Positions 18,105 through 27,422 of a stretch of DNA of 64,000 bases are shown here, piece after piece; position 1 is the stretch's first letter, and each line of letters opens with the position of its first letter. The notes under the pieces were generated by a model. That model searched no databases, had not been told where the DNA came from, and saw only the letters and a program-made list of their open reading frames with translations. This DNA is from Nitrospira defluvii (GTDB taxonomy: Bacteria; Nitrospirota; Nitrospiria; Nitrospirales; Nitrospiraceae), in assembly GCF_905220995.1 (NCBI RefSeq), contig NZ_CAJNBJ010000016.1, positions 124,001 through 188,000 on the forward strand, read 5' to 3'. A program made the position numbers and the translations under genes.

Positions 18105-19067
18105 TCACTGCACGATCGGCAGCGGAGTCTCCATCGAACCGGTCCCTTTCCAAGGCTGCGCCGCCCCCCCTAATCGACACGCCACTTTCTCGTGAATCCG
18201 CAGCCGCTCACGTGTGGAGGAGGCGGTGACGGCTCCGGTCAGGTTATTGAGTTCATACTGTCCGCCCAACGGGTCCACCGGCAGTCTGGTGATAATACCG
18301 CGCAACATGAGATCTTCCAGTTTCCCCGGCGCCTGCCCATAGCGGGCACGGTACCGACTGATACTCTCTTCGAGAAGGCGCAGATCCTGTTCCTGCACAA
18401 TTTCCTTCATCCGCCGGAACAACGCCTCCCGCACCCGCTCATCTGCCACGCTTCGCGAAAAGCGATCCAGAAATTCAAGCGCCGCAGCGGGGTTCCCGCT
18501 TTCAACCGTCATACGTGCGGCCAATTGCGGAAGATACGCAGGCGCGCCGGGCACGCGCGCCGCCATCCGGAAAAATTCTCCTCCTGCCGCCGGATCGCAC
18601 CGCTCGTAGTATGAGATGTAGCCTGCCAGAAACGGCAGTTGCCAACTTCCCGGATTGTGCTGCATGCCCTTGCCCAAAATCGCCACACCTTCTTCGTGCC
18701 GACCAACTAAGACACCCAGAAACAAGCCGGTAGCCTGATAGGGTGGGACGAACGTCGGATCCAAATCCGTCAAGACATCCACCGCATGGTACGTCCAGGT
18801 ATATCCCAGCTGTGTATCGCGCTTCGCGCCGATATGCTGGACTGCCTGCAGCCAAATCAGGTCTGCGACGACTTGCCGATACCCGAGAACGGCCAATTTC
18901 AAATAGTCTCCCTTCGGGAGATACGCCAATTGTTCAGCCCGTGCGACAGCGGTCCGCTCCTGATCGAGAACGTGGAGTAGTCCTGACGCCCCGGCCAGCA
19001 AGGCCACCCCGCACAGGATCTGCCCGGCGATCCGCTTCGCAGCGGATCGAGATGATGTCGGATTCAT
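18105..19067 (-). CDS. Membrane-anchored TPR-like protein, PilG-like candidate
   Basis: The 320-residue protein has one N-terminal membrane helix (ILCGVALLAGASGLLHVL) and a periplasmic helical-repeat domain. The domain includes YRQVVADLIWLQAVQHIGAK and DLDPTFVPPYQATGLFLGVL, typical of the divergent TPR proteins encoded beside pilA and an ABC transporter in delta-proteobacteria. The C-terminal part (YRARYGQAPGKLEDLMLRG) is a short conserved segment also found in pseudopilin-related proteins. Its ATG overlaps the stop of the Wzy_C gene as ATGA and the ABC ATPase follows 15 bases later, so the genes are co-transcribed. The name PilG-like is an inference from gene order. Confidence 0.65.
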   Translation of the reverse strand: MNPTSSRSAAKRIAGQILCGVALLAGASGLLHVLDQERTAVARAEQLAYLPKGDYLKLAVLGYRQVVADLIWLQAVQHIGAKRDTQLGYTWTYHAVDVLTDLDPTFVPPYQATGLFLGVLVGRHEEGVAILGKGMQHNPGSWQLPFLAGYISYYERCDPAAGGEFFRMAARVPGAPAYLPQLAARMTVESGNPAAALEFLDRFSRSVADERVREALFRRMKEIVQEQDLRLLEESISRYRARYGQAPGKLEDLMLRGIITRLPVDPLGGQYELNNLTGAVTASSTRERLRIHEKVACRLGGAAQPWKGTGSMETPLPIVQ

Positions 19068-21088
19068 CCAGCCACGTCCTTTTCATACACCGCCGCGCGC
19101 AATGGAGCGACATCCACATTCAAGAAGGTTTGGTCGATACTGGTTTTGTTCCATTGTTTGTATCGATCTTGCCGCGATTGAATCTCCTGCAATTCATGTT
19201 TGGCGTCGTCGACCTGTCCCTGATCCATCCACAATCTGGCAAGGAGCGCGCGGGCTGGGAGGAAATTCGGCTCCAACCCCTTTACCTCCTTTGCTTGCTG
19301 CTCGGCCTCCACGCGTTCCCCCAGCATCCAATGCAGCCTGGCCTGTTCGTAGCGGTAGGATGCGGCATAGGGCGCGAGTTGAACGGCGCCCTCATACGCG
19401 CGCAGTGCAGCCCGCAACCAATCCTTCCGCTGTTCAACAGAATCTGCGGGGCCTGAAGGCGACTGTGCCGCCGACACGTACAATTGTGCCAGAAGCCCCA
19501 GCAACCGACTGTCCAGTGGATTCAATTCGATCGCCGTCTTGAACTCTGTCTCCGCGAGTCGGAACGATTCCTGTGCACGAGATGTTTCGAACGCTCTCGC
19601 ATAGACCGACCCGAGACCGTGATGATACAGAGACTTTCCCGGGTCCCACGCAATGGCCTTTTGCAATCCTTGGATGGCCGCGGCCGTCTCCCCCGCCATG
19701 GCTCGACGTGAGGCAGAATCAAAGGTCATCCAGGCCAGGCCGGGGCGAATGACTTCCAGGCCGACTACCAGCAGGAGGCTGGCAACTCCCATCCCCCATG
19801 CCCATCGCCATCGAATCGGAAGGACATACACGACTGCCGTACGGTGCTTGGTGAGTCGTCCTACAGACACAACGAGACCGGCGCAGAGCACGAGCAGGAT
19901 CGCCAGAGCTGACTCGCGCAAACTGGAATCGAGCGCAGCATGAACGAGAAGGGCGATTGCTCCGCCCCCAAGGCCCAAGATGAGGCTTCGTTGCAGACGG
20001 GACAGTCGCGCTTGGAGTGCCCGCCTGAGCTCTCGCCCCAGCATGAACACACCAACGGCAAACACCACCATCGCGCCGACTCCCATTTCGACCCCCATTT
20101 GTAGGTAGTCGTTATGCGGCGTCTGCGCAACTTTTCCATATCGCACAATTTCTCCTTCAACCGGAAATGCGTACAGAGGGTAGGTATATTGATAGAGTCC
20201 CAATCCGATTCCGAACGGATGATCGGCCATTTGAGTCAGCGCACCCTGCCACATTTGCCATCGGGCGTACGAAACGGGATTCTGCTGATGTTCGACCCAT
20301 ACCCGCTCCCGGAGCGGCGTGGGGACGAGCAGCCCAGCCAACACCAACAAGACCAGGCAACTGCCGGCCAGTTTCCAGCCATATCGCACGGTCAGAATGA
20401 ACGCCGTCGACACCAGCAAGACGATCATGCCCCCACGCGATTGGGTCAACAGCACCGCGAGGAACAGGCTGCACAACGAGGCGACGATGCCGAACCACCA
20501 CAACGCTGGCGACGCAGACATCCAGGAAGGAGCCTTTCCGCGGCGATACCCATAGACTGCCCCGCTCAGGACAATCGCCCAACCCACCGCGAGATAGCCC
20601 GCGAGGAAATTGGGGTTAAAGAATGTCCCGCTGGGCCTCACAACATTCCAGACGAGGCCCTGTAGGATGGCCAAGGCCGCCTCGCCGACTCCCATCATCA
20701 CGATAACCACCGTCAGCACATGAACATGCTCCCATCGGTCCACAGAACAGACAAGCAAATAGAAAAACAGTGCATAGCCGATGATCATGAGGAGCCACTG
20801 TCGGCTGGGATGAGCATAGGGCGAGAAGATGGTGGCGACCACCGCGAAACCGAGAAACGCTATCACAACATACCTGACCGACAGGACAGGCAACACCAGA
20901 CGCCCTTGCCGAATACTCAACGCCATCGCACCTCCGAGCCACGCGAGAATCGCGAGACGGATGATCATCTGCGCGACGTGCGTGGTGCCTCCCTCCTGGA
21001 GGGGAGAGAAGATGACGAGCGCGCTCGTCACGATCAACGGAATGGAGGACCGGATGTTCATGGATACGTGCTGCGGAGACGCGATCAT
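19064..21088 (-). CDS. Wzy_C-domain membrane protein with TPR tail: O-antigen ligase or pilin O-oligosaccharyltransferase
   Basis: The 674-residue protein has about a dozen hydrophobic segments in its first 440 residues. The Wzy_C/WaaL core includes LLTQSRGGMIVLLVSTAF and the periplasmic loop with GIGLGLYQYTYPLYAF and TPHNDYLQMGVEMG, whose histidine is the usual catalytic one. The C-terminal 190 residues are TPR-like (AIAWDPGKSLYHHGLGSVYA, ELNPLDSRLLGLLAQLY). Such enzymes transfer an undecaprenyl-linked glycan either to lipid A or to a protein. Its position just after two pilin genes favours a PglL/TfpO-like pilin glycosylating enzyme. The start at ATG 21088 has AGGAG 7-8 bases upstream; longer in-frame starts are poorly supported. 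Confidence 0.8.
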   Translation of the reverse strand: MIASPQHVSMNIRSSIPLIVTSALVIFSPLQEGGTTHVAQMIIRLAILAWLGGAMALSIRQGRLVLPVLSVRYVVIAFLGFAVVATIFSPYAHPSRQWLLMIIGYALFFYLLVCSVDRWEHVHVLTVVIVMMGVGEAALAILQGLVWNVVRPSGTFFNPNFLAGYLAVGWAIVLSGAVYGYRRGKAPSWMSASPALWWFGIVASLCSLFLAVLLTQSRGGMIVLLVSTAFILTVRYGWKLAGSCLVLLVLAGLLVPTPLRERVWVEHQQNPVSYARWQMWQGALTQMADHPFGIGLGLYQYTYPLYAFPVEGEIVRYGKVAQTPHNDYLQMGVEMGVGAMVVFAVGVFMLGRELRRALQARLSRLQRSLILGLGGGAIALLVHAALDSSLRESALAILLVLCAGLVVSVGRLTKHRTAVVYVLPIRWRWAWGMGVASLLLVVGLEVIRPGLAWMTFDSASRRAMAGETAAAIQGLQKAIAWDPGKSLYHHGLGSVYARAFETSRAQESFRLAETEFKTAIELNPLDSRLLGLLAQLYVSAAQSPSGPADSVEQRKDWLRAALRAYEGAVQLAPYAASYRYEQARLHWMLGERVEAEQQAKEVKGLEPNFLPARALLARLWMDQGQVDDAKHELQEIQSRQDRYKQWNKTSIDQTFLNVDVAPLRAAVYEKDVAG

Positions 21089-21216
21089 CACTTTCTCCTG
21101 CTTTATCAGAGAGCCGCGATTTGGCAAAGTGAAAGTGAAATTGGCTGCGACGTCGTGAGACAAACCGATACGATCCCAATCCAGCGATTCAGCGAATTGG
21201 CCCCGCAAGGTTACTT

Positions 21217-21253
21217 AAATAAAAACGGGGGAGGAACGCTGCTCCTCCCCCGT
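21217..21253 (-). terminator. Strong intrinsic terminator after the second pilin gene
   Basis: A perfect 11-base-pair stem (21225-21235 with 21243-21253, ACGGGGGAGGA arm) closes a 7-base loop. On the minus strand it is followed by TTTTATTT. It sits 25 bases after the pilin stop codon and should end most pilin transcripts before the Wzy_C gene. Confidence 0.92.
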
Positions 21254-21278
21254 CTCTCAGAACCCTTACGAGTGATCG

Positions 21279-21812
21279 TTAGCTGATCACGTCGTCAGGA
21301 ACAGCTTGGGTCAAGCCACCCTTGATATCGTTGACCGACCACCCATCGATCGTGGCGTCGTTGTCGATGCTCGCCACCGCTGACGCGGTGAAACCGACCG
21401 CACCCGCCGTGGTGCTGGCGTTTGACGGAACCGCGGGAGACGCATCGGTCGCCGGCGTGCACCCCGCAGGAGCACCGCAGGAAATCTGGTCATAGTTGGC
21501 AGCAGGGAAAGCATTGCCTCCGGACGCCGCGTTACCACCAGCCAACGGGCTTCGGTAGGTGTATCGATTGGTCGCACCGGCCAGAGCGTAGCCGATTTCA
21601 GAGAAGCTGCCGTAGCGCGAGTTTTCGCTGAGGTACGCCGTCTCGGCCACGAAAATCGCGCCCAGGTTGGTCTTGGCTTCCGACTGGCGCGACTTGGCTT
21701 GATAGCGCAAGAAGTTCGGAATGGCGATGGCCGCCAGGATTCCGATAATCGCCACCACGATCATCAACTCAATCAGCGTAAAACCTTTTTGACCCTTCAC
21801 TTGCTTCAACAT
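21279..21812 (-). CDS. pilA: Type IV major pilin (PilA-like)
   Basis: The 177-residue prepilin has a short basic leader [10 protein letters not shown] cleaved before [20 protein letters not shown], with Glu5 of the mature protein present. The helix continues into [20 protein letters not shown], the form seen in delta-proteobacterial and Nitrospirota pilins. The globular part is rich in Ala, Ser, Thr and Gly and has two cysteines (ISCGAPAGC), a small disulfide loop, and many Ser/Thr that could carry glycans. ATG 21812 has an excellent AGGGAGG upstream. A sigma-54-like element lies about 100 bases upstream and a strong terminator follows, so it may be transcribed on its own at a high level. Confidence 0.93.
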   Translation of the reverse strand: MLKQVKGQKGFTLIELMIVVAIIGILAAIAIPNFLRYQAKSRQSEAKTNLGAIFVAETAYLSENSRYGSFSEIGYALAGATNRYTYRSPLAGGNAASGGNAFPAANYDQISCGAPAGCTPATDASPAVPSNASTTAGAVGFTASAVASIDNDATIDGWSVNDIKGGLTQAVPDDVIS

Positions 21813-21911
21813 AATGCCTCCCTTTCCTATTGTTACCACTTCATCCGACACATGCTTCATGTCCGTCTCTTTGTCCGGAACAGCGTCTTCACGCTCAGCA
21901 GATCTTGGGTA

Positions 21912-21930
21912 TAGCAGCTTCTATGCCCAA
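21912..21930 (-). promoter_or_regulatory. Possible sigma-54 (-24/-12) promoter for the second pilin
   Basis: On the minus strand the sequence GGGCATAGAAGCTGCT keeps the invariant GG and GC 12 bases apart and matches GGCA and TGCT of the RpoN consensus. It has three mismatches to the full TGGCAC-N5-TTGCW. It lies about 100 bases upstream of the pilin ATG, and pilA genes are often RpoN-dependent. Found by eye, so chance matches are possible. Confidence 0.35.
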
Positions 21931-22065
21931 CACCTCCTTCCTGTAGTTTCTCCTCTTTCGTTTCATATTCCAGATAGTTACGCCCATCGCTAAGCCTTGT
22001 TCCGTTTCGCCTGCCGACATCCGGTTCCCTTTTCCGTCACTAGATGACAAGTTTTGGTGCCACCA

Positions 22066-22593
22066 CTAGCTTGTCACATCGTTCGGGTCAGCGGCCGTGA
22101 GACCCTGCTTAGCATCATTGACATACCAGCCATCGTGAGTTGGGTCCGCATCCAAATCAGCCGCAGCGGTCGCAGTAAATCCTGAAGAGGAAGTGGTGGC
22201 GACGCCCGCGACACCGGTGTAGGTAATCGTTCCTACAGTCGGAGTTTCTGTCCGGATCGTGTCGCAACTGCCGAAAGGTCCGCACAACGTCCCCCCGTTC
22301 GCTCCCATCCCAGCCCCAATTCCCAACCCAGTTCGATAGGTGTATCGGTTCGTCCCACCCTCAGCGATCCCGAACCCGATATCCGTAAAGTTCCCAAACT
22401 CTTTTCGTTCACTGAAAAACGACGTCTCTGCCACAAAGATGCCCGCCAGATTCGAGCGCGCCTCGGCCTGCATGGCCTGCGCCCTGTATCGAAGAAAGTT
22501 TGGTATCGCGAATGCTGCCAAGATACCCACGATGACCACCACGACCATGAGTTCAATCAGCGTGAATCCTGTTTGCTTCGATGGCAGCGCCAT
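22066..22593 (-). CDS. Type IV pilin, second paralogue
   Basis: The 175-residue prepilin has leader MALPSKQTG and mature start FTLIELMVVVVIVGILAAFA, including Glu5. The segment NFLRYRAQAMQAEARSNLAG and the phrase ETSFFSERKEFGNFTDIGFG align with the neighbouring pilin, so the two arose by duplication but have diverged in the C-terminal half. Cysteines occur in GGTLCGPFGSC. A gap of 253 bases to the next pilin suggests separate promoters. It may be the main or a minor pilin; sequence alone does not decide which. Confidence 0.9.
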   Translation of the reverse strand: MALPSKQTGFTLIELMVVVVIVGILAAFAIPNFLRYRAQAMQAEARSNLAGIFVAETSFFSERKEFGNFTDIGFGIAEGGTNRYTYRTGLGIGAGMGANGGTLCGPFGSCDTIRTETPTVGTITYTGVAGVATTSSSGFTATAAADLDADPTHDGWYVNDAKQGLTAADPNDVTS

Positions 22594-22989
22594 GGCGTTT
22601 CATCACCAATACCGTGGTTCCCGCAACAGACTCCCGTGTTGACATGGCACCCTAACGTGAGGCCTGGCATAAGCAGACCTTATGCCACGATGCGCGACAG
22701 CAGGGGATGCACGCCTAACTCGCTGTCAACATTGGCATTTTCTTCCTTTAGGCAAATCGGCCGCAGGAAAAATGGATAGAGAACTCTTAAGCGAACCAAA
22801 GAAAGTGCCAAAAATTGACTACATCGAACAGTCGCGGTGCGGCAGACGCCTCAAGGCGGTCTCGTACAAGGCCTGCTGAACTTGTTATTTCACAATCGAG
22901 GGGATGGAGAGGAACTCCTGGGCGGAGTGCGAAACAGATGACTGGGATGAAGGAAAACGGGTCTACGGTCAGGAGGGGACAGACAGGAA
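22594..22989. other. 396-base intergenic region upstream of the first pilin, with a perfect inverted repeat
   Basis: No gene is visible. A perfect 9-base inverted repeat (TGGCATAAG / CTTATGCCA, 5-base spacer) lies at 22665-22687, about 75 bases upstream of the pilin ATG. It has no T-run on either side, so it looks like an operator or RNA hairpin rather than a terminator. Further upstream, the minus strand at 22795-22810 reads TGGCACTTTCTTTGGT, a perfect -24 box with a one-base-off -12 box for sigma-54. Confidence 0.4.
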
Positions 22990-24789
22990 CTACGGGGTCG
23001 GGACAGCGGCTTTTCTCTCAGTGACTCGCCGAATGGCCTGGCGGATTCGTTCTTCCTTAGAGGGATCACCCAAGCCGAGATCGCGAAATCGTTGCATCAG
23101 CTTATCATTGGAGGGGTCCAGTTCAAGAGAATGGAGCAGTGCCTCTCGACCATCGGAGAGGTGCTGCTGTTTCAAGTAAATTTCGCCCAAGTGCTCATAA
23201 ATCACCGGGTCGTCGCCGACTAACGCCACGGCTCGTTTCATCTCCGACAGCGCTTCGTTCAACAGCCCCTTCTTAAAGAACGCCCAGGCCAGACTATCCA
23301 CATAATAACCATTGGTCGGCCTGAGTGCGACGGCCTGTTTCGTCAACGAGATCGCTTCCTCAATCTTCACGCCGCGTTCTGCATAACTGTAACCAAGGTA
23401 ATTCAACGCGTCGGCATGGTGAGGGTCTAATGCCAGCGTGGTTTCCATCGACTTCACCACGTCCTCGAATCGATTCAATTTATCGTAGGCTGTGCCGGCG
23501 TTGAAATGCAGGTCCGCGTTATCGGGGTTGTGGCGTATCCCCTCCAGGAAGGCTTGGAGGGACGGTTCATATTCCTCTACTTGGAAATGCGACAACCCAA
23601 GAACGATGTGGGCTTCCGGCTGCTTGGGATTCAACCGACTGGCTTCCTGCAAATGTTGGATGGCCTCGGCATATTGCTTTGTCCGATACAGCAGCACTCC
23701 CAAATGCAAATGTCCCTCGAAATACGAGGGCTCCAGCGTGAGATTGTGGCGATAGGCCGCAATCGCATTGGGATAATCCTTGGTTTCTTCGTAGAGGTAT
23801 CCTAAATAGTCTCGAACCTTGAGCTCGCTTGGACGCACGGTGAGAATCTGGGTCAATTGTTGAATGGCTTTGGGATAATTCTTCTGCTCGCCGTAGACCA
23901 GCCCCATTCTGAGCTGCGCGTCAAGATCCGCGGGATCCTCCGCCAAAATCTCCTGCAGCTCTCGTAACGCCTCATCATACTGCTTGGCCGACACTTGCAG
24001 GCGAATGAGATGGTGCCGGATTTCGCGGTTCTTCGGATTCACCCCCTGCAAATAGCGGCGGTAGATATCAATGGCCTTGTCGCGATCTTGCTTGGCTTCA
24101 TACACGGATCCCAGGGCGACATACGCGGGCTCAAACGCGGGATTCAGCGTCACCGCCTGCTCGAAATGAGTCGTGGCCTTATCGAAATCCCTGGCTTCGA
24201 CGCCGATGCGACCGAGGTAATAGTAGCCGACGGCGGAGTCCGGGCTGACCTTGATTCCCGAATGAATCGTGTTCTCGGCTTCCGCATATTGTTTTTGATT
24301 CGCCAGCAGCAGCCCCTTGGCAAAGAAATGCTCGCTGCGTTGTGGCTCTTGCTCGATCGCGCGATTGAACAAGCGCAGCGCCTTGTCCGGCTTCCCTGCC
24401 GCGGCATACATCCCGCCGAGCTGGCCGAGCACCTGCGCATCCAACCCAGGAGCCTCGGCAACGTCATCGGCAAAGCGCACGGCTGCCGGCACGTCACCTG
24501 CCGTAAAATTCAATATGGCCAATCTGGCCTTGAGATAGTTGGACGAGGGGTCTGTCTGCAGTGCGAGCTGGTACTCCTTGATAGCCTGCTCCGTCTCTTG
24601 CTCCAACTCAGCTTGATAGCCGAGCAGAAAATGATAGGACGCACGAGAATCCGAGGAGGAAGGCGCGATGCGGGGAACAATTGGTGACGCAACCGGAGCG
24701 ACTGGGGGAGCAGGCCGAGCCGGCGAAGTAGTCTGGCATGCTGCAGTCACGCACGACATGGTGGCCAACAGCACGACCATCGCTCTCAC
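22990..24789 (-). CDS. Large TPR lipoprotein
   Basis: I chose GTG 24789, which has GGGAGGGG seven bases upstream. The product then starts VRAMVVLLATMSCVTAAC, a lipoprotein signal with lipobox VTAAC. The 599-residue protein carries roughly fifteen TPR units (for example YYYLGRIGVEARDFDKATTH and HLGVLLYRTKQYAEAIQHL) from about residue 50 to the end. It is expected in the periplasm, attached to a membrane. Its position between dnaB and the pilin genes suggests, but does not prove, a role in pilus or cell-envelope assembly such as a PilF/PilW-like pilotin scaffold. It is much longer than PilF, so that name is not given. Confidence 0.82.
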   Translation of the reverse strand: MRAMVVLLATMSCVTAACQTTSPARPAPPVAPVASPIVPRIAPSSSDSRASYHFLLGYQAELEQETEQAIKEYQLALQTDPSSNYLKARLAILNFTAGDVPAAVRFADDVAEAPGLDAQVLGQLGGMYAAAGKPDKALRLFNRAIEQEPQRSEHFFAKGLLLANQKQYAEAENTIHSGIKVSPDSAVGYYYLGRIGVEARDFDKATTHFEQAVTLNPAFEPAYVALGSVYEAKQDRDKAIDIYRRYLQGVNPKNREIRHHLIRLQVSAKQYDEALRELQEILAEDPADLDAQLRMGLVYGEQKNYPKAIQQLTQILTVRPSELKVRDYLGYLYEETKDYPNAIAAYRHNLTLEPSYFEGHLHLGVLLYRTKQYAEAIQHLQEASRLNPKQPEAHIVLGLSHFQVEEYEPSLQAFLEGIRHNPDNADLHFNAGTAYDKLNRFEDVVKSMETTLALDPHHADALNYLGYSYAERGVKIEEAISLTKQAVALRPTNGYYVDSLAWAFFKKGLLNEALSEMKRAVALVGDDPVIYEHLGEIYLKQQHLSDGREALLHSLELDPSNDKLMQRFRDLGLGDPSKEERIRQAIRRVTERKAAVPTP

Positions 24790-24927
24790 GCTCAGGCCCC
24801 TCCCAGGGGTACACGGCTGTCGGCGTTCTTCACACGTTGGTTGCACAATAGATCCGCTCGACTTGCAGGGATACTGCCAGGAGAACCAGGAACGATGGAG
24901 AATTATACCGACCCTGAAAAGAACGCG

Positions 24928-26283
24928 TCAAACGACCTCTCGAGTCTCGAGATTCTCAAACTTGGCGAATCGGTCATGGAAGAAAAGCTCGCGCTTGCCG
25001 ATCGGACCGTTACGATGTTTACTCACCAAAATGTCGGCGATCCCCTTCCGTTCCGTGGCCGGTTCGTAGACTTCTTCGCGATAGATGAACATCACCACGT
25101 CAGCGTCCTGCTCGATGGCACCGCTCTCACGCAAGTCGGCCAACATCGGCACCGGCGGTTTTCTGGCCTCCACTGCACGACTCAACTGAGACAAGGCGAT
25201 CACGGGCACATTCAGTTCCTTGGCGAGACTCTTCAAGGAGCGTGAGATATCCGAAATTTCCTGCTGCCGCGACTCGGAATCGCTTTTGCCCTGCATCAGC
25301 TGGAGATAATCGACGATCAGCAAGTCGAGGCCTCGCTCGGCCTTCAGCCGCCTGGCCTTTCCCCGCATCTGCTGCACCGTCACGGCACCGGAATCGTCGA
25401 TGAAGATCGGTGCCTGTTCGAGCTTGCCGGCCGCTTCGGCCAGCCGCCACCAATCTTCCTTTTGCAGTCTGCCGGTCCGCAGCGAGTGCGAATCAACACG
25501 AGCCTCAGAGCTCAACATACGAAGGACGAGCTGCGGTTTCGACATTTCGAGACTGAAAATGCCGACCACGGTTCCGGCATGAAGTGCCGCATGCTGGGCC
25601 ATGCCAAGCGCCAGACTGGTCTTTCCCATGCTTGGCCGTCCTGCCACGATAATTAAATCCGACGGCTGCAATCCCGCGGTCAGATCATCCAAGTCGATGT
25701 ACCCAGTCGGGACGCCGGTGACACGCTCTTTCCGCTTGGACAACTTATCGACGACATCAAGGCTTTCCTTGATGATCTGATTCACCTGCGTGAACGAACG
25801 ATCCAGCTTGCCTTGGGCAAGACCAAAGACAGAGCGTTCGGCGAAATCGAGGAGTTCATCGACGGCGGCGGTGCCGTCATACCCTCGCGTGATCACTTCC
25901 GTCGAAGTTTCAATCAAGCCCCGCAACAATGCCTTGTCGCGAACGATCTTGCTGTGATAGCGGATGTTCGCTGCCGTCGGGACGACTTGCACCAGTTCCG
26001 CGAGATACGCCGAGCCTCCCACCGCGTCGAGTTCCGAACGTCCTTTCAGACATTCCGTCAACGTAATCTGATCGATGACTTCGCCACGATCGCTTAACTC
26101 CAGCATGGCCTGGTAGATCTTGCGATGCGCAGTCCGGTAGAACTCCTGATCCGTCAGTACCTCCATGGCCTTAGCCATGGCCGTATTGTCCAGCAAGATC
26201 GCACCGAGCACGGATTGTTCCGCCTCGATATTTTGCGGGGGGAGTCTGGGGGCGGTGAGGTCAACGGCGGAAAGAGATTTCAT
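24928..26283 (-). CDS. dnaB: Replicative DNA helicase DnaB
   Basis: The 451-residue protein has the DnaB N-terminal domain (PPQNIEAEQSVLGAILLDN) and a RecA-like helicase domain. Walker A is GRPSMGKTSLALGMA, H2 LSLEMSKPQL-type is seen as GIFSLEMSKPQLVLRM, Walker B is GLDLLIVDYLQLMQG and the arginine finger region is SKHRNGPIGKRELFF. It unwinds DNA at the replication fork as a ring hexamer. No intein is present and the length is normal. Its ATG overlaps the hisZ stop as ATGA, an unusual neighbour that implies co-transcription with amino-acid biosynthesis genes. Confidence 0.97.
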   Translation of the reverse strand: MKSLSAVDLTAPRLPPQNIEAEQSVLGAILLDNTAMAKAMEVLTDQEFYRTAHRKIYQAMLELSDRGEVIDQITLTECLKGRSELDAVGGSAYLAELVQVVPTAANIRYHSKIVRDKALLRGLIETSTEVITRGYDGTAAVDELLDFAERSVFGLAQGKLDRSFTQVNQIIKESLDVVDKLSKRKERVTGVPTGYIDLDDLTAGLQPSDLIIVAGRPSMGKTSLALGMAQHAALHAGTVVGIFSLEMSKPQLVLRMLSSEARVDSHSLRTGRLQKEDWWRLAEAAGKLEQAPIFIDDSGAVTVQQMRGKARRLKAERGLDLLIVDYLQLMQGKSDSESRQQEISDISRSLKSLAKELNVPVIALSQLSRAVEARKPPVPMLADLRESGAIEQDADVVMFIYREEVYEPATERKGIADILVSKHRNGPIGKRELFFHDRFAKFENLETREVV

Positions 26284-27404
26284 GCTCGCCTCCCCTGCCG
26301 CCCAGCAGAAGCGGCAGTCCGCTTCAAGCGCCTCGCTTCAGATTCCGTCGAGGCAGGCGGCACAAGCTCAGCGGAGGGATCGATGGCCCGAAAGACCCGA
26401 TCGACATCAAGCGCAAATCCTGTGGATGCAGCAGTACGACCGAATCGACCCATCAAGTGATCGTAACGACCGCCACCGCCTAATTCCGCGCCGATGCCTG
26501 GAGCGAACACATCAAATACAATCCCGTCGTAGTATTCAAAGCCCCGGAATTCCCCAAGGTCGAGCAGCACGGACGACCGTCTGGTAGGGTCAAGCCGTTC
26601 ATAGACCTGAGCCAATCGATCAAGCGGTGCGAGCAGGGTGCGGTCACGCCCGACCAGCTTTCGCCCCCGCGCCAACACCTCCGGACCACCGCACAACTCC
26701 AGCACCTCAAGAATCACCTGTGCGGTCGGTTTGGGCACACCGTCCCGCACCAACAATTCCTCAAGCAGCGGCATGTCTTTCCGCGCAGCTGCCAACTCCA
26801 CACGCTTCTGTCCCTCGGGCGACAGGCCCGAACGGACTAACAACGCCGTGAAGAAGCCGACATGTCCGACCGCAACCTTGAACGAGGAAAGCCCTACCTG
26901 GTTCAAACATTCCAGGAGAAGGGTCAACACCTCTACATCACCAGCTACCCCATCGACCCCAATGAGTTCAGCTCCGACCTGAAAAATTTCACGATCGCGC
27001 CCCGCATGTTCCCGTTCATACCGGAACACCGAGGTTCGATAACAGAGCCTCAGTGGCAGCCGATCCCCCATCATGCCCATCGCCACGGTTCTCGCAATCT
27101 GCGCCGTTGCGTCCGGTCGCAGCAGCATCAGGCGGCCGGTGGTCCGATCGACCAGTTGATAACATTTTTCGATGAGTTCCGGCTCGAGGCCAGGTGAGAG
27201 CACATCGAAATACTCGAACATCGGCAGGATGATCTCGTCGTAGCCGCCGCTGGTCAGCACCGCAAGCAGCGTTTCCTCAAGACGACGAATTCGACGCGCG
27301 GCGTCCGGCAGAATGGTGCTCATTCCAACCGGAATAAGCGACCGTTCCCGACCAGCCACCAGGGAAGTGGAGGAAGAAGAGGCCTTCAACGAACGGGAGC
27401 CCAT
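26280..27404 (-). CDS. hisZ: ATP phosphoribosyltransferase regulatory subunit HisZ
   Basis: The 374-residue protein is a histidyl-tRNA-synthetase-like subunit without synthetase activity that activates the short form of HisG at the first step of histidine synthesis. Seen are IPVGMSTILPDAARRIRRLE, YDEIILPMFEYFDVLSPGLE, the class II motif 2 LLRPDATAQIARTVA and RLCYRTSVFRYE, and motif 3 LGGGGRYDHLMGRFG. The anticodon-binding domain of HisS is missing, as expected for HisZ. hisG is not in this window. The gene is 19 bases downstream of serA and overlaps dnaB, in an amino-acid biosynthesis to replication run. Confidence 0.88.
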   Translation of the reverse strand: MGSRSLKASSSSTSLVAGRERSLIPVGMSTILPDAARRIRRLEETLLAVLTSGGYDEIILPMFEYFDVLSPGLEPELIEKCYQLVDRTTGRLMLLRPDATAQIARTVAMGMMGDRLPLRLCYRTSVFRYEREHAGRDREIFQVGAELIGVDGVAGDVEVLTLLLECLNQVGLSSFKVAVGHVGFFTALLVRSGLSPEGQKRVELAAARKDMPLLEELLVRDGVPKPTAQVILEVLELCGGPEVLARGRKLVGRDRTLLAPLDRLAQVYERLDPTRRSSVLLDLGEFRGFEYYDGIVFDVFAPGIGAELGGGGRYDHLMGRFGRTAASTGFALDVDRVFRAIDPSAELVPPASTESEARRLKRTAASAGRQGRRA

Positions 27405-27422
27405 GATCGACTGCTGAGCACG

